Assembly (NCBI RefSeq): GCF_019890675.1 | Contig: NZ_JAIOAA010000003.1 | Coordinates: 62,001-126,000, forward strand | Source: Micromonospora sp. PLK6-60 | GTDB lineage: Bacteria; Actinomycetota; Actinomycetes; Mycobacteriales; Micromonosporaceae | DNA: 64,000 bases | Reading direction: 5' to 3' | Shown here: positions 34,873 to 42,244 of the stretch, one piece after another | Layout of the letters: every line of letters begins with the position of its first letter | How positions within the stretch are numbered: position 1 is the stretch's first letter | Made by a program: the position numbers and the translations under genes | The notes under the pieces: generated by a model | The model's input: only the letters and a program-made list of their open reading frames with translations | What the model was told of the DNA's origin: nothing | Databases searched by the model: none

Positions 34873-35223
34873 TTACCGCCAGAACACCGCCACCGCCGCG
34901 TTGACCAGCGTCAACCCGATGATCGCGAGGAAGTGCCCCCGGTTGACCGACTCCCGCTTACGGGAGAAGAAGACCATGACGAAGATCAGCAGGGCGAGCA
35001 CCAACTTGGTAACAAGTTTTGCCGGCGCCGGCTCGTCGCCGTCCCGCAGCGGGGCGGACAGGCCGACACCGGTGAGGATCTGGATCACCGCACCCCAGAG
35101 CATGGCCGCGTTGATCCGCAGCCGGCCGGTGACGTACTGGGCGATCCCGCCGCCGAGCAGCAGCGCGAAGCCGATCAGATGGACGTAGAGAAGGATGAGT
35201 CGAAGAGCTTCCACGCGGGCCAT
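34873..35223 (-). CDS. Small integral membrane protein of unknown function
   Basis: 116 residues with about four hydrophobic helices (residues ~8-30, 38-55, 68-86, 95-114): LRLILLYVHLIGFALLLGGGIAQ, LWGAVIQILTGVGL, VLALLIFVMVFFSRKR, FLAIIGLTLVNAAVAVFW. It resembles the conserved actinobacterial hypothetical membrane proteins with an early histidine in helix 1. ATG at 35223. No partner is evident from the neighbours. Confidence 0.75.
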   Translation of the reverse strand: MARVEALRLILLYVHLIGFALLLGGGIAQYVTGRLRINAAMLWGAVIQILTGVGLSAPLRDGDEPAPAKLVTKLVLALLIFVMVFFSRKRESVNRGHFLAIIGLTLVNAAVAVFWR

Positions 35224-35271
35224 CCTCCCCCATCAACGACGCTTTGTAGTAGGCGGCCCGCCGAGCTGCCG

Positions 35272-36264
35272 TCATACCGTGATCTCGGCCGGCGGGCGGA
35301 CCGGCGCGGGAGCGGCGACGGCCACCGGGGCCCGCCGCCCGGCCACCACCAGCGCGAGGCCGACGACCGCGTACCCGGTCAGCACGGCCAGGGCGTGACC
35401 GGCGCCGGCCCCGGCGAAGAAGGACGCCGAGCGCAGCAGGGTGGCGCCGGCACCGACCGGCAGCCACTGCCCCACCTCACCCCACGGCTGCGGCAGCAGC
35501 TCCGGCGCGGCGGCCACCCCGGCGAGCGGGTTGCCGACCAGGAAGACCAGCAGCGCACCCAGGCCCAGGCCGGGGGTGCCGAGCAGCGCGCCGAGGCCGG
35601 CCACGGTCGCGGCGGCGGCGAGCGCGAACAGCCCGATCGCGGCGGCCTCCCGGAGCCGGTCCCCGGCCAGCACGCCCAACCAGTCGTGCAGCACGAGGGT
35701 GCCGGCGCCGGCGGCCAGGACCGCGTACCCGACCAACCCGGCCAGTCGGGCCCGCCGGCCGGCCACCAGCAGGGTGAGCAGCACCCCGACCAGCAGGCTG
35801 GTCAGCGCGAGCGGGAGGAAGCCCGCGGCGAAGCCGGCGCCACGCGGGTCGTCCGGCGCGGCCGGCACCACCGGCACCACGGGCACCGGACGGTCGCCCC
35901 CGAACTGGGCCGACGCCTCGGTGAGCAGCGCGGCGACGGTCGGGCTGGCCGCCGGCGCGGTGTGCAGGGCGAGGCCGTCGGGGCCGAGGACGAAGGCGGC
36001 GTACACCTGCCGGTCGCGCAGCGCCCGGTCGGCCGCCGCCGCGTCCGGCAGCGTGCGGAGCGCGAAGGCGCCGGGCCGGGCGGCGGCCAGCCGGCCGGAC
36101 AGCTCGGCGGCGGCCGGCGCCGGACCGGCCACGGCGACCGGCAGGTCGCGCGGCGCCAGCCGCGCGGCGGGCGCCGCGAACAGGGGTACGAGCAGCGCCT
36201 GCACGGCCACCGCCAGCGCGGCGAGCAGGGCGGCGAGGGTCCAGGGCGAACGCGACCGCAGCAT
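35272..36264 (-). CDS. ABC-2/YhgE-like multi-span membrane protein
   Basis: 330 residues. One N-terminal helix (about 8-30), an extracytoplasmic domain (~35-160), then about six helices (LGFLPLALTSLLVGVLLTLLVAG onward). This is the layout of ABC-2 type permease or YhgE/Pip-like proteins used in drug or lipid export, but no ATPase gene is adjacent. ATG 36264 is chosen because AAGGAG lies 6 bases upstream. It is divergent from a TetR gene, with two matching operators between, so it is the probable target of that repressor. Confidence 0.7.
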   Translation of the reverse strand: MLRSRSPWTLAALLAALAVAVQALLVPLFAAPAARLAPRDLPVAVAGPAPAAAELSGRLAAARPGAFALRTLPDAAAADRALRDRQVYAAFVLGPDGLALHTAPAASPTVAALLTEASAQFGGDRPVPVVPVVPAAPDDPRGAGFAAGFLPLALTSLLVGVLLTLLVAGRRARLAGLVGYAVLAAGAGTLVLHDWLGVLAGDRLREAAAIGLFALAAAATVAGLGALLGTPGLGLGALLVFLVGNPLAGVAAAPELLPQPWGEVGQWLPVGAGATLLRSASFFAGAGAGHALAVLTGYAVVGLALVVAGRRAPVAVAAPAPVRPPAEITV

Positions 36265-36278
36265 CGTCATCTCCTTAA

Positions 36279-36348
36279 AACGAATGTTCGTTCTTTTGAA
36301 CTGAGAGTGCGCCACCTCTCGTTCCTTCGTCAAGAACGAACGTTCGCT
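36279..36348. promoter_or_regulatory. Two TetR operators between the divergent genes
   Basis: AACGAATGTTCGTT (36279-36292) and AACGAACGTTCGCT (36335-36348) are near-perfect 14-bp palindromes of one motif, 56 bases apart. The first covers the permease promoter/leader, the second lies just ahead of a TTTAGC -10-like box for tetR. This fits joint control of both genes. Confidence 0.75.
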
Positions 36349-36362
36349 TTAGCATGTGTGTC

Positions 36363-36950
36363 GTGCCACGCGTCTCCGAGCAGCACCTCGCCGCCCGCCG
36401 CCAGCAGATCCTCGACGCGGCCCGGCGCTGCTTCGTGCGCGACGGGTTCCACCACACCTCGATGCAGGACGTGATCAAGGAGGCCGGCCTCTCGGTCGGC
36501 GCGGTCTACCGCTACTTCCCCAGCAAGAACGACCTGATCACCGCCATCGCCCAGGCGGTGGTCGGCACCGCCGACGCGACCTTCGCCGAGCTGGCCGCGG
36601 CCGATCCGCCGCTGCCGCTGGCCGGGGTGCTGGACCGCGCCCTGACCTTCGTCGACACCCAGCTCGGCCCGGACGGCGTGCTGCCGCTGGCCCTCCAGGT
36701 CTGGAGCGAGGCGCAGCGGGACCCGGTGCTGGCCGAGTTCGTCGCGGCCACGTACACCCGGCTGCGCGGCCATTTCGTGGCCGCCGCCCACCGGGCCCGC
36801 GACACCGGCGAGCTGCCCGCGGACGCCGACCCGGCGGCGGTCGGCGCGGCGCTGTTCGGCCTGGTGCCCGGCTACTTCACCCAGCGCATCCTCACCGGCT
36901 CGCCGGACCGTGCGACCTACCTGGCCGGCGTCCGCGCGCTGCTGCGTTAG
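36363..36950 (+). CDS. TetR family transcriptional regulator
   Basis: 195 residues from GTG 36363 (PRVSEQHLAARRQQILDAA); ATG 36354 is also possible. The N-terminal HTH (ILDAARRCFVRDGFHHTSMQDVIKEAGLSVGAVYRYFPSKNDL split over 18-60) is canonical and a C-terminal ligand domain follows (WSEAQRDPVLAEF, GLVPGYFTQRIL). The GTG lies ~9 bases after TTTAGC, so a leaderless transcript is plausible. It likely represses itself and the divergent membrane protein; the inducing ligand is unknown. Confidence 0.93.
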   Translation: MPRVSEQHLAARRQQILDAARRCFVRDGFHHTSMQDVIKEAGLSVGAVYRYFPSKNDLITAIAQAVVGTADATFAELAAADPPLPLAGVLDRALTFVDTQLGPDGVLPLALQVWSEAQRDPVLAEFVAATYTRLRGHFVAAAHRARDTGELPADADPAAVGAALFGLVPGYFTQRILTGSPDRATYLAGVRALLR

Positions 36951-36952
36951 GT

Positions 36953-37002
36953 GTTAAGAAGGGGCCCCTGCTCTACCGGAAGCGTTAACAAGGGCCCCCT
37001 CC
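36953..37002. terminator. GGGGCCCC repeat element between convergent genes (copy 1)
   Basis: GTTAAGAAGGGGCCCC (36953-36968) and GTTAACAAGGGCCCCC (36984-36999) are related half-elements with self-complementary GGGCCC cores, exactly filling the space between tetR (stop 36950) and malG (stop 37005). The perfect version of the element is at 51437-51492. A bidirectional terminator role fits both positions. Confidence 0.65.
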
Positions 37003-37004
37003 TT

Positions 37005-37934
37005 TCAGCCCTTGACGGCGCCGGAGGTGAGGCCGGAGACGATGAAGCGTTGCAGGAACTGGAACACCAGCACGGTGGGAATCGCGGTGAGCAGGGTGCC
37101 GGCCGCGAAGATGCCGAAATTGGTGTTCCGCTCGGCGCCCTGCAGCATGGTCCGCATGCCGACCGCGAGGGTCTTGGCGTCGGTGTCGGTGAGGAAGACG
37201 CTCGCCATCAGGAACTCGTTGATGGTGTTGATGAAGGCGAGCAGCCCGGTCACCGCGAGGATCGGCGCCACCAACGGAAGCATGATCCTGAAGAAGACCT
37301 GGGCGTGCGACGCACCGTCCATGGTGGCCGACTCGTCCAGCTCCCGGGGCAGCGTGTCGAAGAAGCCCTTCATCAGCCAGGTGTTCACGCCCAGCGCGCC
37401 GCCCATATAGAGCAGTAGCAGGCCCCACGGGGTGTTGAAGCCGATGGCCGGCCACAGGTCGGTGACCGTGCCGAAGATCAGGAAGATCGCCACGATCGCC
37501 AGGAACTGCGGGAACATCTGGATCAGCAGCAGCGAGAGCAGCCCCACCCGCCGCCCCCGGAACCGCATCCGGGAGAAGGCGTACGCCGCGAGCGCGGAGA
37601 GGAAGACCGAGGCGAACGAGGCTCCGCCGGCGATGAGCAGCGAGTTCAGGAACCAGTGGGCGAACCCGGTGCGCGCGAACAACTCGGAGAAGTTGCCGAA
37701 CGACACCCCACCGGTCGGCACCAGGGCGGTGGAGGAGAGGGTGCCGAGCGGATTGAGCGCCGCCGAGACGACGAACACCAACGGGAAGAGACTGAACAGC
37801 ACGCCCAGCAGGCCGACCAGGTGCCGCCAACCGACCTGGGCGAACCAGCGGTTCTTCCGCCGGCGCGCGTTGCGGTTGACCGCCGCCGGACCGCTCGCGT
37901 CCGCCGTGACGGTGGCGCCGGTAGGCGTGCTCAT
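37005..37934 (-). CDS. malG: Maltose-type sugar ABC transporter permease MalG
   Basis: 309 residues, six helices, with the EAA loop ESATMDGASHAQVFFRIMLPLVAP (within about residues 195-220) that docks the ATPase. LPTGGVSFGNF and GLTSGAVKG at the end match MalG. No ATPase gene lies in the locus, so a shared MsiK-type ATPase elsewhere is likely, as in Streptomyces sugar importers. ATG overlaps the malF stop (ATGA, 37931-37934). Substrate is inferred from the binding protein, LacI regulator and GH13 glucosidase. Confidence 0.85.
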   Translation of the reverse strand: MSTPTGATVTADASGPAAVNRNARRRKNRWFAQVGWRHLVGLLGVLFSLFPLVFVVSAALNPLGTLSSTALVPTGGVSFGNFSELFARTGFAHWFLNSLLIAGGASFASVFLSALAAYAFSRMRFRGRRVGLLSLLLIQMFPQFLAIVAIFLIFGTVTDLWPAIGFNTPWGLLLLYMGGALGVNTWLMKGFFDTLPRELDESATMDGASHAQVFFRIMLPLVAPILAVTGLLAFINTINEFLMASVFLTDTDAKTLAVGMRTMLQGAERNTNFGIFAAGTLLTAIPTVLVFQFLQRFIVSGLTSGAVKG

Positions 37935-39571
37935 GCGTAGACCTCCTCCTGTTGGCGGGTCCGCCGGAAGCTGACCGCCGACACCACCGCGACGATGGCG
38001 AAGATGAACAGCGAGATCGCCGCCGCGAAGCCGAACTGCGCGGCCTGCCCACCGAACGCCAGCCGGTAGGTGTAGGTGATCAGCAGGTCGGTGGCGCCGT
38101 TGCTGGGGTTGTCCGCCGGGAACGGCGCCCCCTCGGTGGTCAGGTAGATCGCGTTGAAGTTGTTGAAGTTGAACGCGAACGACGAGATCAGCAGCGGCGA
38201 GAGCGCGACCAGCAGCAGCGGCAGGGTGACCGCCCTGAACGACTGCCAGGGCGACGCCCCGTCGACCGAGGTGGCCTCGGTCAGCTCGCGCGGGATGGCC
38301 TGGAGCGCGCCGGTGGCCACCAGGAACATGTACGGGTAGCCGAGCCAGAGCTGCACCAGGATGACCGCCGCGCGGGCCGACCAGCCCTGACCGAACCAGT
38401 CGACGCCGAGCCCGAACATGTTGTTGATCAGACCGAAGTCGGTGTTGAACATGTCCCGCCAGACCAGCAGCATCGCGAACGACGGCATGGCGTAGGGCAG
38501 GATCAGCAGCATCCGGTAGAGGTTGGTGCCCCGGACCCGGGGCGAGTGCAGCGCGAGGGCGATCAGCATGCCGAGGATGAACGTGCCGCCGGTGGAACCG
38601 ATCGCGAAGGCGAAGTTCCAGATCAGCGTGCCGAGGAACGGCCCGGAGATCCGCTCGTCGGTGAGCACCCGGGTGAAGTTGGCCAGGCCGACGTTCACCT
38701 GCCAGCCCTGGGCCAGGCGGTCGCCGTCGGCGGCGACGAACGCGCCGACCTCCTCGTCGGCCGTCCAGGTCTTGCCGCTCTCGCTGTCCTTGACGCAGTC
38801 ACAACCCGCGTCGTACGCCCGGACGGCCTTGCCCTCGTACGCCCGGGACAGGCCGGACGAGCGCAGCGCGCCGCCGGCGGTCGGCACCACCAGGTCGGTG
38901 ATGTCCTTGCTGCGGGCGCTGGCCTGGCCGAAGTTCAGCACGGTGTAGCCGTCGGCCGCGGTGACCTTTCCGCCGGGGGCAACCGTGGCCGCGCCGGGGT
39001 CGAGTGGCCGCAGGCCGTCGGCGTCACCGACGGAGACCGTGTCGGTCTTCGGGTCGGTGATCAGGAAGACCAGCGGGCCGGTGGTCGGGTCGCCCTTGGT
39101 GGCGACCGACAGCGGGTACTGGGTGGAGCCGGGGACCTGCTTCACCGAGGCGCTCTGGATGGCGACGACCGCGTCATCCTTGCTGCCGCGGTGGCCGTCG
39201 CCGAAGTTGGTGAAGGCCGTGCTCGCGGTGTAGAGCACCGGCACGATCTGGAAGGCGATCAGGAAGAGCGTGCCCGGGACGAGGTACTTCGCCGGGACGT
39301 GCCGGCGGCCCACGTACAGGTAGAACAGCGCGGCGGTGGTCAGCACCAGCACCGCCAGCCCGATCCACTGCTCGGCCTGCACGAGCGGGAAGGCCGCCCA
39401 GATCGCGATCCCGGCCACCAGGCCGAGCAGGATCACCTTCGCGGCGAGGCCGGCCGCGGTGATCGGCGCGTGGTTCCGCGCGGTACGGGACGAGCGCGGG
39501 GACCCGGTGCGAACGGGCCCCCGGCCCGGGGTCTGCTGGACAGACCCCGGGCCGGACAGCGGTGTGCTCAT
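37931..39571 (-). CDS. malF: Maltose-type sugar ABC transporter permease MalF
   Basis: 546 residues. A hydrophilic N-terminus (~1-35), two helices (~40-85), TASTAFTNFGDGHRG, then a large extracytoplasmic domain (~130-285) characteristic of MalF P2, and a C-terminal set of helices with the EAA loop EATSVDGASPWQSFRAVTLP. The P2 domain contacts the binding protein in the E. coli complex and distinguishes MalF from generic CUT1 permeases. Its ATG shares a base with the malE stop (TAATG). Confidence 0.87.
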   Translation of the reverse strand: MSTPLSGPGSVQQTPGRGPVRTGSPRSSRTARNHAPITAAGLAAKVILLGLVAGIAIWAAFPLVQAEQWIGLAVLVLTTAALFYLYVGRRHVPAKYLVPGTLFLIAFQIVPVLYTASTAFTNFGDGHRGSKDDAVVAIQSASVKQVPGSTQYPLSVATKGDPTTGPLVFLITDPKTDTVSVGDADGLRPLDPGAATVAPGGKVTAADGYTVLNFGQASARSKDITDLVVPTAGGALRSSGLSRAYEGKAVRAYDAGCDCVKDSESGKTWTADEEVGAFVAADGDRLAQGWQVNVGLANFTRVLTDERISGPFLGTLIWNFAFAIGSTGGTFILGMLIALALHSPRVRGTNLYRMLLILPYAMPSFAMLLVWRDMFNTDFGLINNMFGLGVDWFGQGWSARAAVILVQLWLGYPYMFLVATGALQAIPRELTEATSVDGASPWQSFRAVTLPLLLVALSPLLISSFAFNFNNFNAIYLTTEGAPFPADNPSNGATDLLITYTYRLAFGGQAAQFGFAAAISLFIFAIVAVVSAVSFRRTRQQEEVYA

Positions 39572-40833
39572 TACTTGATCGAACCGGCGATCGTCTTGCC
39601 GGCGGCGGTGACCGTGCTGGCCGGGTCGGCACCGCCGATGACGGCGGCCTCGGCCTTACCGAACGGGTCCCAGATCGCGGCCATGGCCGGGATCGCCGGG
39701 AGCACCTGGCCGTTCTTGCCGGCCTCGACGAACTTGGCCAGGTCCGGGTCGCTGCCCTTGACCTGGTCCAGCGCGGCGGTCAGCGCCGGCGGGCGCGGGT
39801 CGGCCTGGTACAGCGCCACGGCCAGCTCCGGCTTGGTGACGTAGTTGGCGACGAACTCCTGGGCGAGTGCCTTGTTCTTGCCCTTGGCCGCCACGTAGAA
39901 GGACTGGACGCCCACGAACGGCGCGGCCGGCTTGCCACCGGCGAAGCCGGGGACGGCGGAGATGTCGTACTTGATGCCGGCCTTCTTCACGTCGGCGGTG
40001 GCCCACGGCCCGGAGACCAGGAAGGCGCACTTCTTGCCGGTGAAGGTGGCGGTCGAGTTGGTGTCGGCGATCGAGCGCTTGAGCACGCCCTCGCCCTTCT
40101 CGCCGAGCGCGGCGATCTTCTTGAACGCGGCGATCGACTCCGGCTTGCCCACGCCGAGGTCCTTGGGGTCGTAGTCGCCGTTCGCGGTCGTGCCGAAGAG
40201 GTAGCCGCCGGCCGAGGCGTACAGCGGGTAGATGTGGTACGCGTCGCCCTTCTGACCGACCTGCAGGCAGAGCGTCTCGGTGACCTTCTTCTGCGCCTTG
40301 AGCTGCTTGCCGGTGGCGACCAGGTCCTCGATCGTCTTCGGCGCCTCGGGGGCCAGGTCGGTGTTGCGGATCAGCGCCAGGTTCTCCTGGGCGTAGGGCA
40401 CACCGTAGACCTGGCCGTTGAACGTGACGGCCTTGATGGCGGTCTCGTTGAAGGCGGCCTTCTGCTCGTCGGCGAGCTGCACCGGGTCGATGGCGCCGTT
40501 CTGGACCAGGTTGCCGATCCAGTCGTGCGCGCCGATCACCACGTCCGGGCCGCCGCCCTGGCTGGACACCGTCACGAAGTTGTTCTGGAGGTCCTCGTTC
40601 GGGACGGCCTGCACCTCGACGGTGACGCCGTTCTCCTGGCCGAACTTCTCCGTGAACGGCTTGAGGGCAGCGGTCCGCTTGTCATCGGCCCAGATCACGA
40701 GCTTGCCACCGGCGGCGGCCTTGGGAGAGGCGCTGGCGGCCGGCTCGTCGCTGCTCTTGTTGTCGCCGCCACAGCCCGAGGCGGCGAGCGCCAGGCCGAG
40801 AACGGCGACCACACCCGTGGTACGGATGCGCAT
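39571..40833 (-). CDS. malE: Maltose/maltodextrin-binding lipoprotein
   Basis: 420 residues. Lipoprotein signal (TTGVVAVLGLALAASGCGG), then a family 1 solute-binding protein: LVIWADDKRTAALKPFTEKF, PDVVIGAHDWIGNLVQNG, VYGVPYAQENLALIRN, GKKCAFLVSGPWATADV. These segments match maltodextrin-binding proteins more closely than other CUT1 binding proteins. ATG 40833 has AGGAG 5 bases away; longer in-frame starts add unconserved residues. Divergent from a LacI regulator with GCAA/TTGC repeats between. Confidence 0.88.
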   Translation of the reverse strand: MRIRTTGVVAVLGLALAASGCGGDNKSSDEPAASASPKAAAGGKLVIWADDKRTAALKPFTEKFGQENGVTVEVQAVPNEDLQNNFVTVSSQGGGPDVVIGAHDWIGNLVQNGAIDPVQLADEQKAAFNETAIKAVTFNGQVYGVPYAQENLALIRNTDLAPEAPKTIEDLVATGKQLKAQKKVTETLCLQVGQKGDAYHIYPLYASAGGYLFGTTANGDYDPKDLGVGKPESIAAFKKIAALGEKGEGVLKRSIADTNSTATFTGKKCAFLVSGPWATADVKKAGIKYDISAVPGFAGGKPAAPFVGVQSFYVAAKGKNKALAQEFVANYVTKPELAVALYQADPRPPALTAALDQVKGSDPDLAKFVEAGKNGQVLPAIPAMAAIWDPFGKAEAAVIGGADPASTVTAAGKTIAGSIK

Positions 40834-40956
40834 CGGTACTCCTGTCGTCATGGCGGCTCGCCGGGGGAAGGGCGGTCGCCAGTGGGGAATCCTGAAAGTT
40901 CTTGCCAACCGGCGCTGATTGCCGCGCCGCTGCTCTCGCATGTTGCGCGCACGTTA

Positions 40957-41009
40957 GCAAGAGGTTGCAGGGAATGGAAGGGCTTGCAGGAGTGTACGCA
41001 AGAAGTTGC
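40957..41009. promoter_or_regulatory. Maltose-regulator operators between malE and malR
   Basis: GCAAGAGGTTGC (40957-40968) and GCAAGAAGTTGC (40998-41009) are copies of one imperfect palindrome 41 bases apart, about four helical turns. CTTGCAG (40983-40989) lies between, and TTCTTGCCAA (40900-40909) lies nearer malE. CTTGCAG-type repeats are known MalR targets in Streptomyces. Confidence 0.7.
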
Positions 41010-41029
41010 CAGTGAGCTAAAGTGCCGCC

Positions 41030-42109
41030 ATGCGCGCTCGACTGTCCGACATCGCCCAACAGGCCGAAGTCAGCGAGGCCACGGTGTCGCGGGTGCTCAA
41101 CGACCGCCCCGGGGTGGCCCCGGAGACCCGGCAGGCCGTACTGACCGCCCTCGACGTGCTCGGCTACGAGCGCCCGGCCCGGCTGCGCAAGCGCAGCGCC
41201 GGCCTGGTCGGCCTGGTCGTCCCGGAGCTGGAGAACCCCATCTTCCCGGCGTTCGCCCAGGTCATCGAGTCGACCCTGGCCCAGAGCGGGTTCACCCCGG
41301 TGCTCTGCACCCAGACCGCCGGCGGAGTCACCGAGGACGAGTACGTCGAGATGCTGCTGGACCGGCAGGTCTCCGGGATCGTCTTCGTCTCCGGCCTGCA
41401 CGCCGACACCGCGGCGAACCACGACCGCTACCGCGCGTTGATCGGCCGCCCGCTGCCGATCGTCATGATCAACGGGTACGCCCCGGGCATCGCCGCGCCC
41501 TTCGTCTCCTGCGACGACCGGGAGGCGGCCGAGCTGGCCGTGGCCCATCTGGTCGCCCTCGGGCACCGGCGGATCGGCCTGATCACCGGTCCGGACCGGT
41601 TCGTGCCGGTGCAGCGCAAGGTGGCCGGCTGGCGCGCGGCGATGACCCGGCTGTCCGGGCTGCCGGCGGCCGAGCTCGACTCGCTCGCCGAGCTGACCCT
41701 GTTCGGGGTGGAGGGCGGCGAGGCGGCGGCCGGACGGCTGCTGGAGCGCGGGGTCACCGGGCTCGTCTGCGGCTCCGACCTGATGGCCCTGGGCGCGATC
41801 CGGGCCGCCCGGCAGCGCGGCCTGTCGGTGCCGGCGGACCTCTCCGTCGTCGGCTACGACGACTCCCCGCTGATGGCGTTCACCGAGCCGCCGCTGACCA
41901 CCATGCGCCAGCCGGTGGCCGCGATGGCGGTGGCCGCCGTGCGGGCCCTGGTCGACGAGATCAACGGGCACGCCGCGCCGCACTCCGAGTATTCGTTCCG
42001 CCCCGAGCTGGTGGTGCGCGGCTCGACCGCGGTGGCCGGCGCGACGGCGGGGGCCGACCGCCCCGGCCGGCAGCAGCCGGCGCCGCCCGCGGTGGTCGTC
42101 CCGGCCTGA
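41030..42109 (+). CDS. malR: LacI family regulator of the maltose locus
   Basis: 359 residues: HTH and hinge (LSDIAQQAEVSEATVSRVLN, GYERPA) followed by a sugar-binding core (VGLVVPELENPIFPAFAQ, GIVFVSGLHAD, HRRIGLITGPDRFVP, SVVGYDDSPLMAFTEPPLTT) and an alanine/proline-rich C-terminal tail of ~25. ATG lies 7 bases after TAAAGT, so the gene may be leaderless. Operators on both sides (malE promoter and GH13 promoter) indicate repression of import and hydrolysis, relieved by a maltose-related sugar. Confidence 0.9.
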   Translation: MRARLSDIAQQAEVSEATVSRVLNDRPGVAPETRQAVLTALDVLGYERPARLRKRSAGLVGLVVPELENPIFPAFAQVIESTLAQSGFTPVLCTQTAGGVTEDEYVEMLLDRQVSGIVFVSGLHADTAANHDRYRALIGRPLPIVMINGYAPGIAAPFVSCDDREAAELAVAHLVALGHRRIGLITGPDRFVPVQRKVAGWRAAMTRLSGLPAAELDSLAELTLFGVEGGEAAAGRLLERGVTGLVCGSDLMALGAIRAARQRGLSVPADLSVVGYDDSPLMAFTEPPLTTMRQPVAAMAVAAVRALVDEINGHAAPHSEYSFRPELVVRGSTAVAGATAGADRPGRQQPAPPAVVVPA

Positions 42110-42130
42110 GGGCCGGCCCGCGCGTCATTT

Positions 42131-42176
42131 CTTGCGCAAGCTCTGCTTGACTCTTGCAGGGGTGGGCCGGCATTCT
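42131..42176 (+). promoter_or_regulatory. Promoter and MalR operator of the GH13 gene
   Basis: Perfect palindrome CTTGCGCAAG (42131-42140) just upstream of a -35 box TTGACT (42147-42152); an 18-base spacer containing CTTGCAG leads to a -10 box CATTCT (42171-42176). The leader is ~60 bases. The operator matches those between malE and malR. Confidence 0.65.
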
Positions 42177-42244
42177 GCTCTGACACCCGCGCGGACGCCG
42201 GCGCGGGTCGCCGCCGTCCCGCCACAGAACGGGGATCGTCACCG

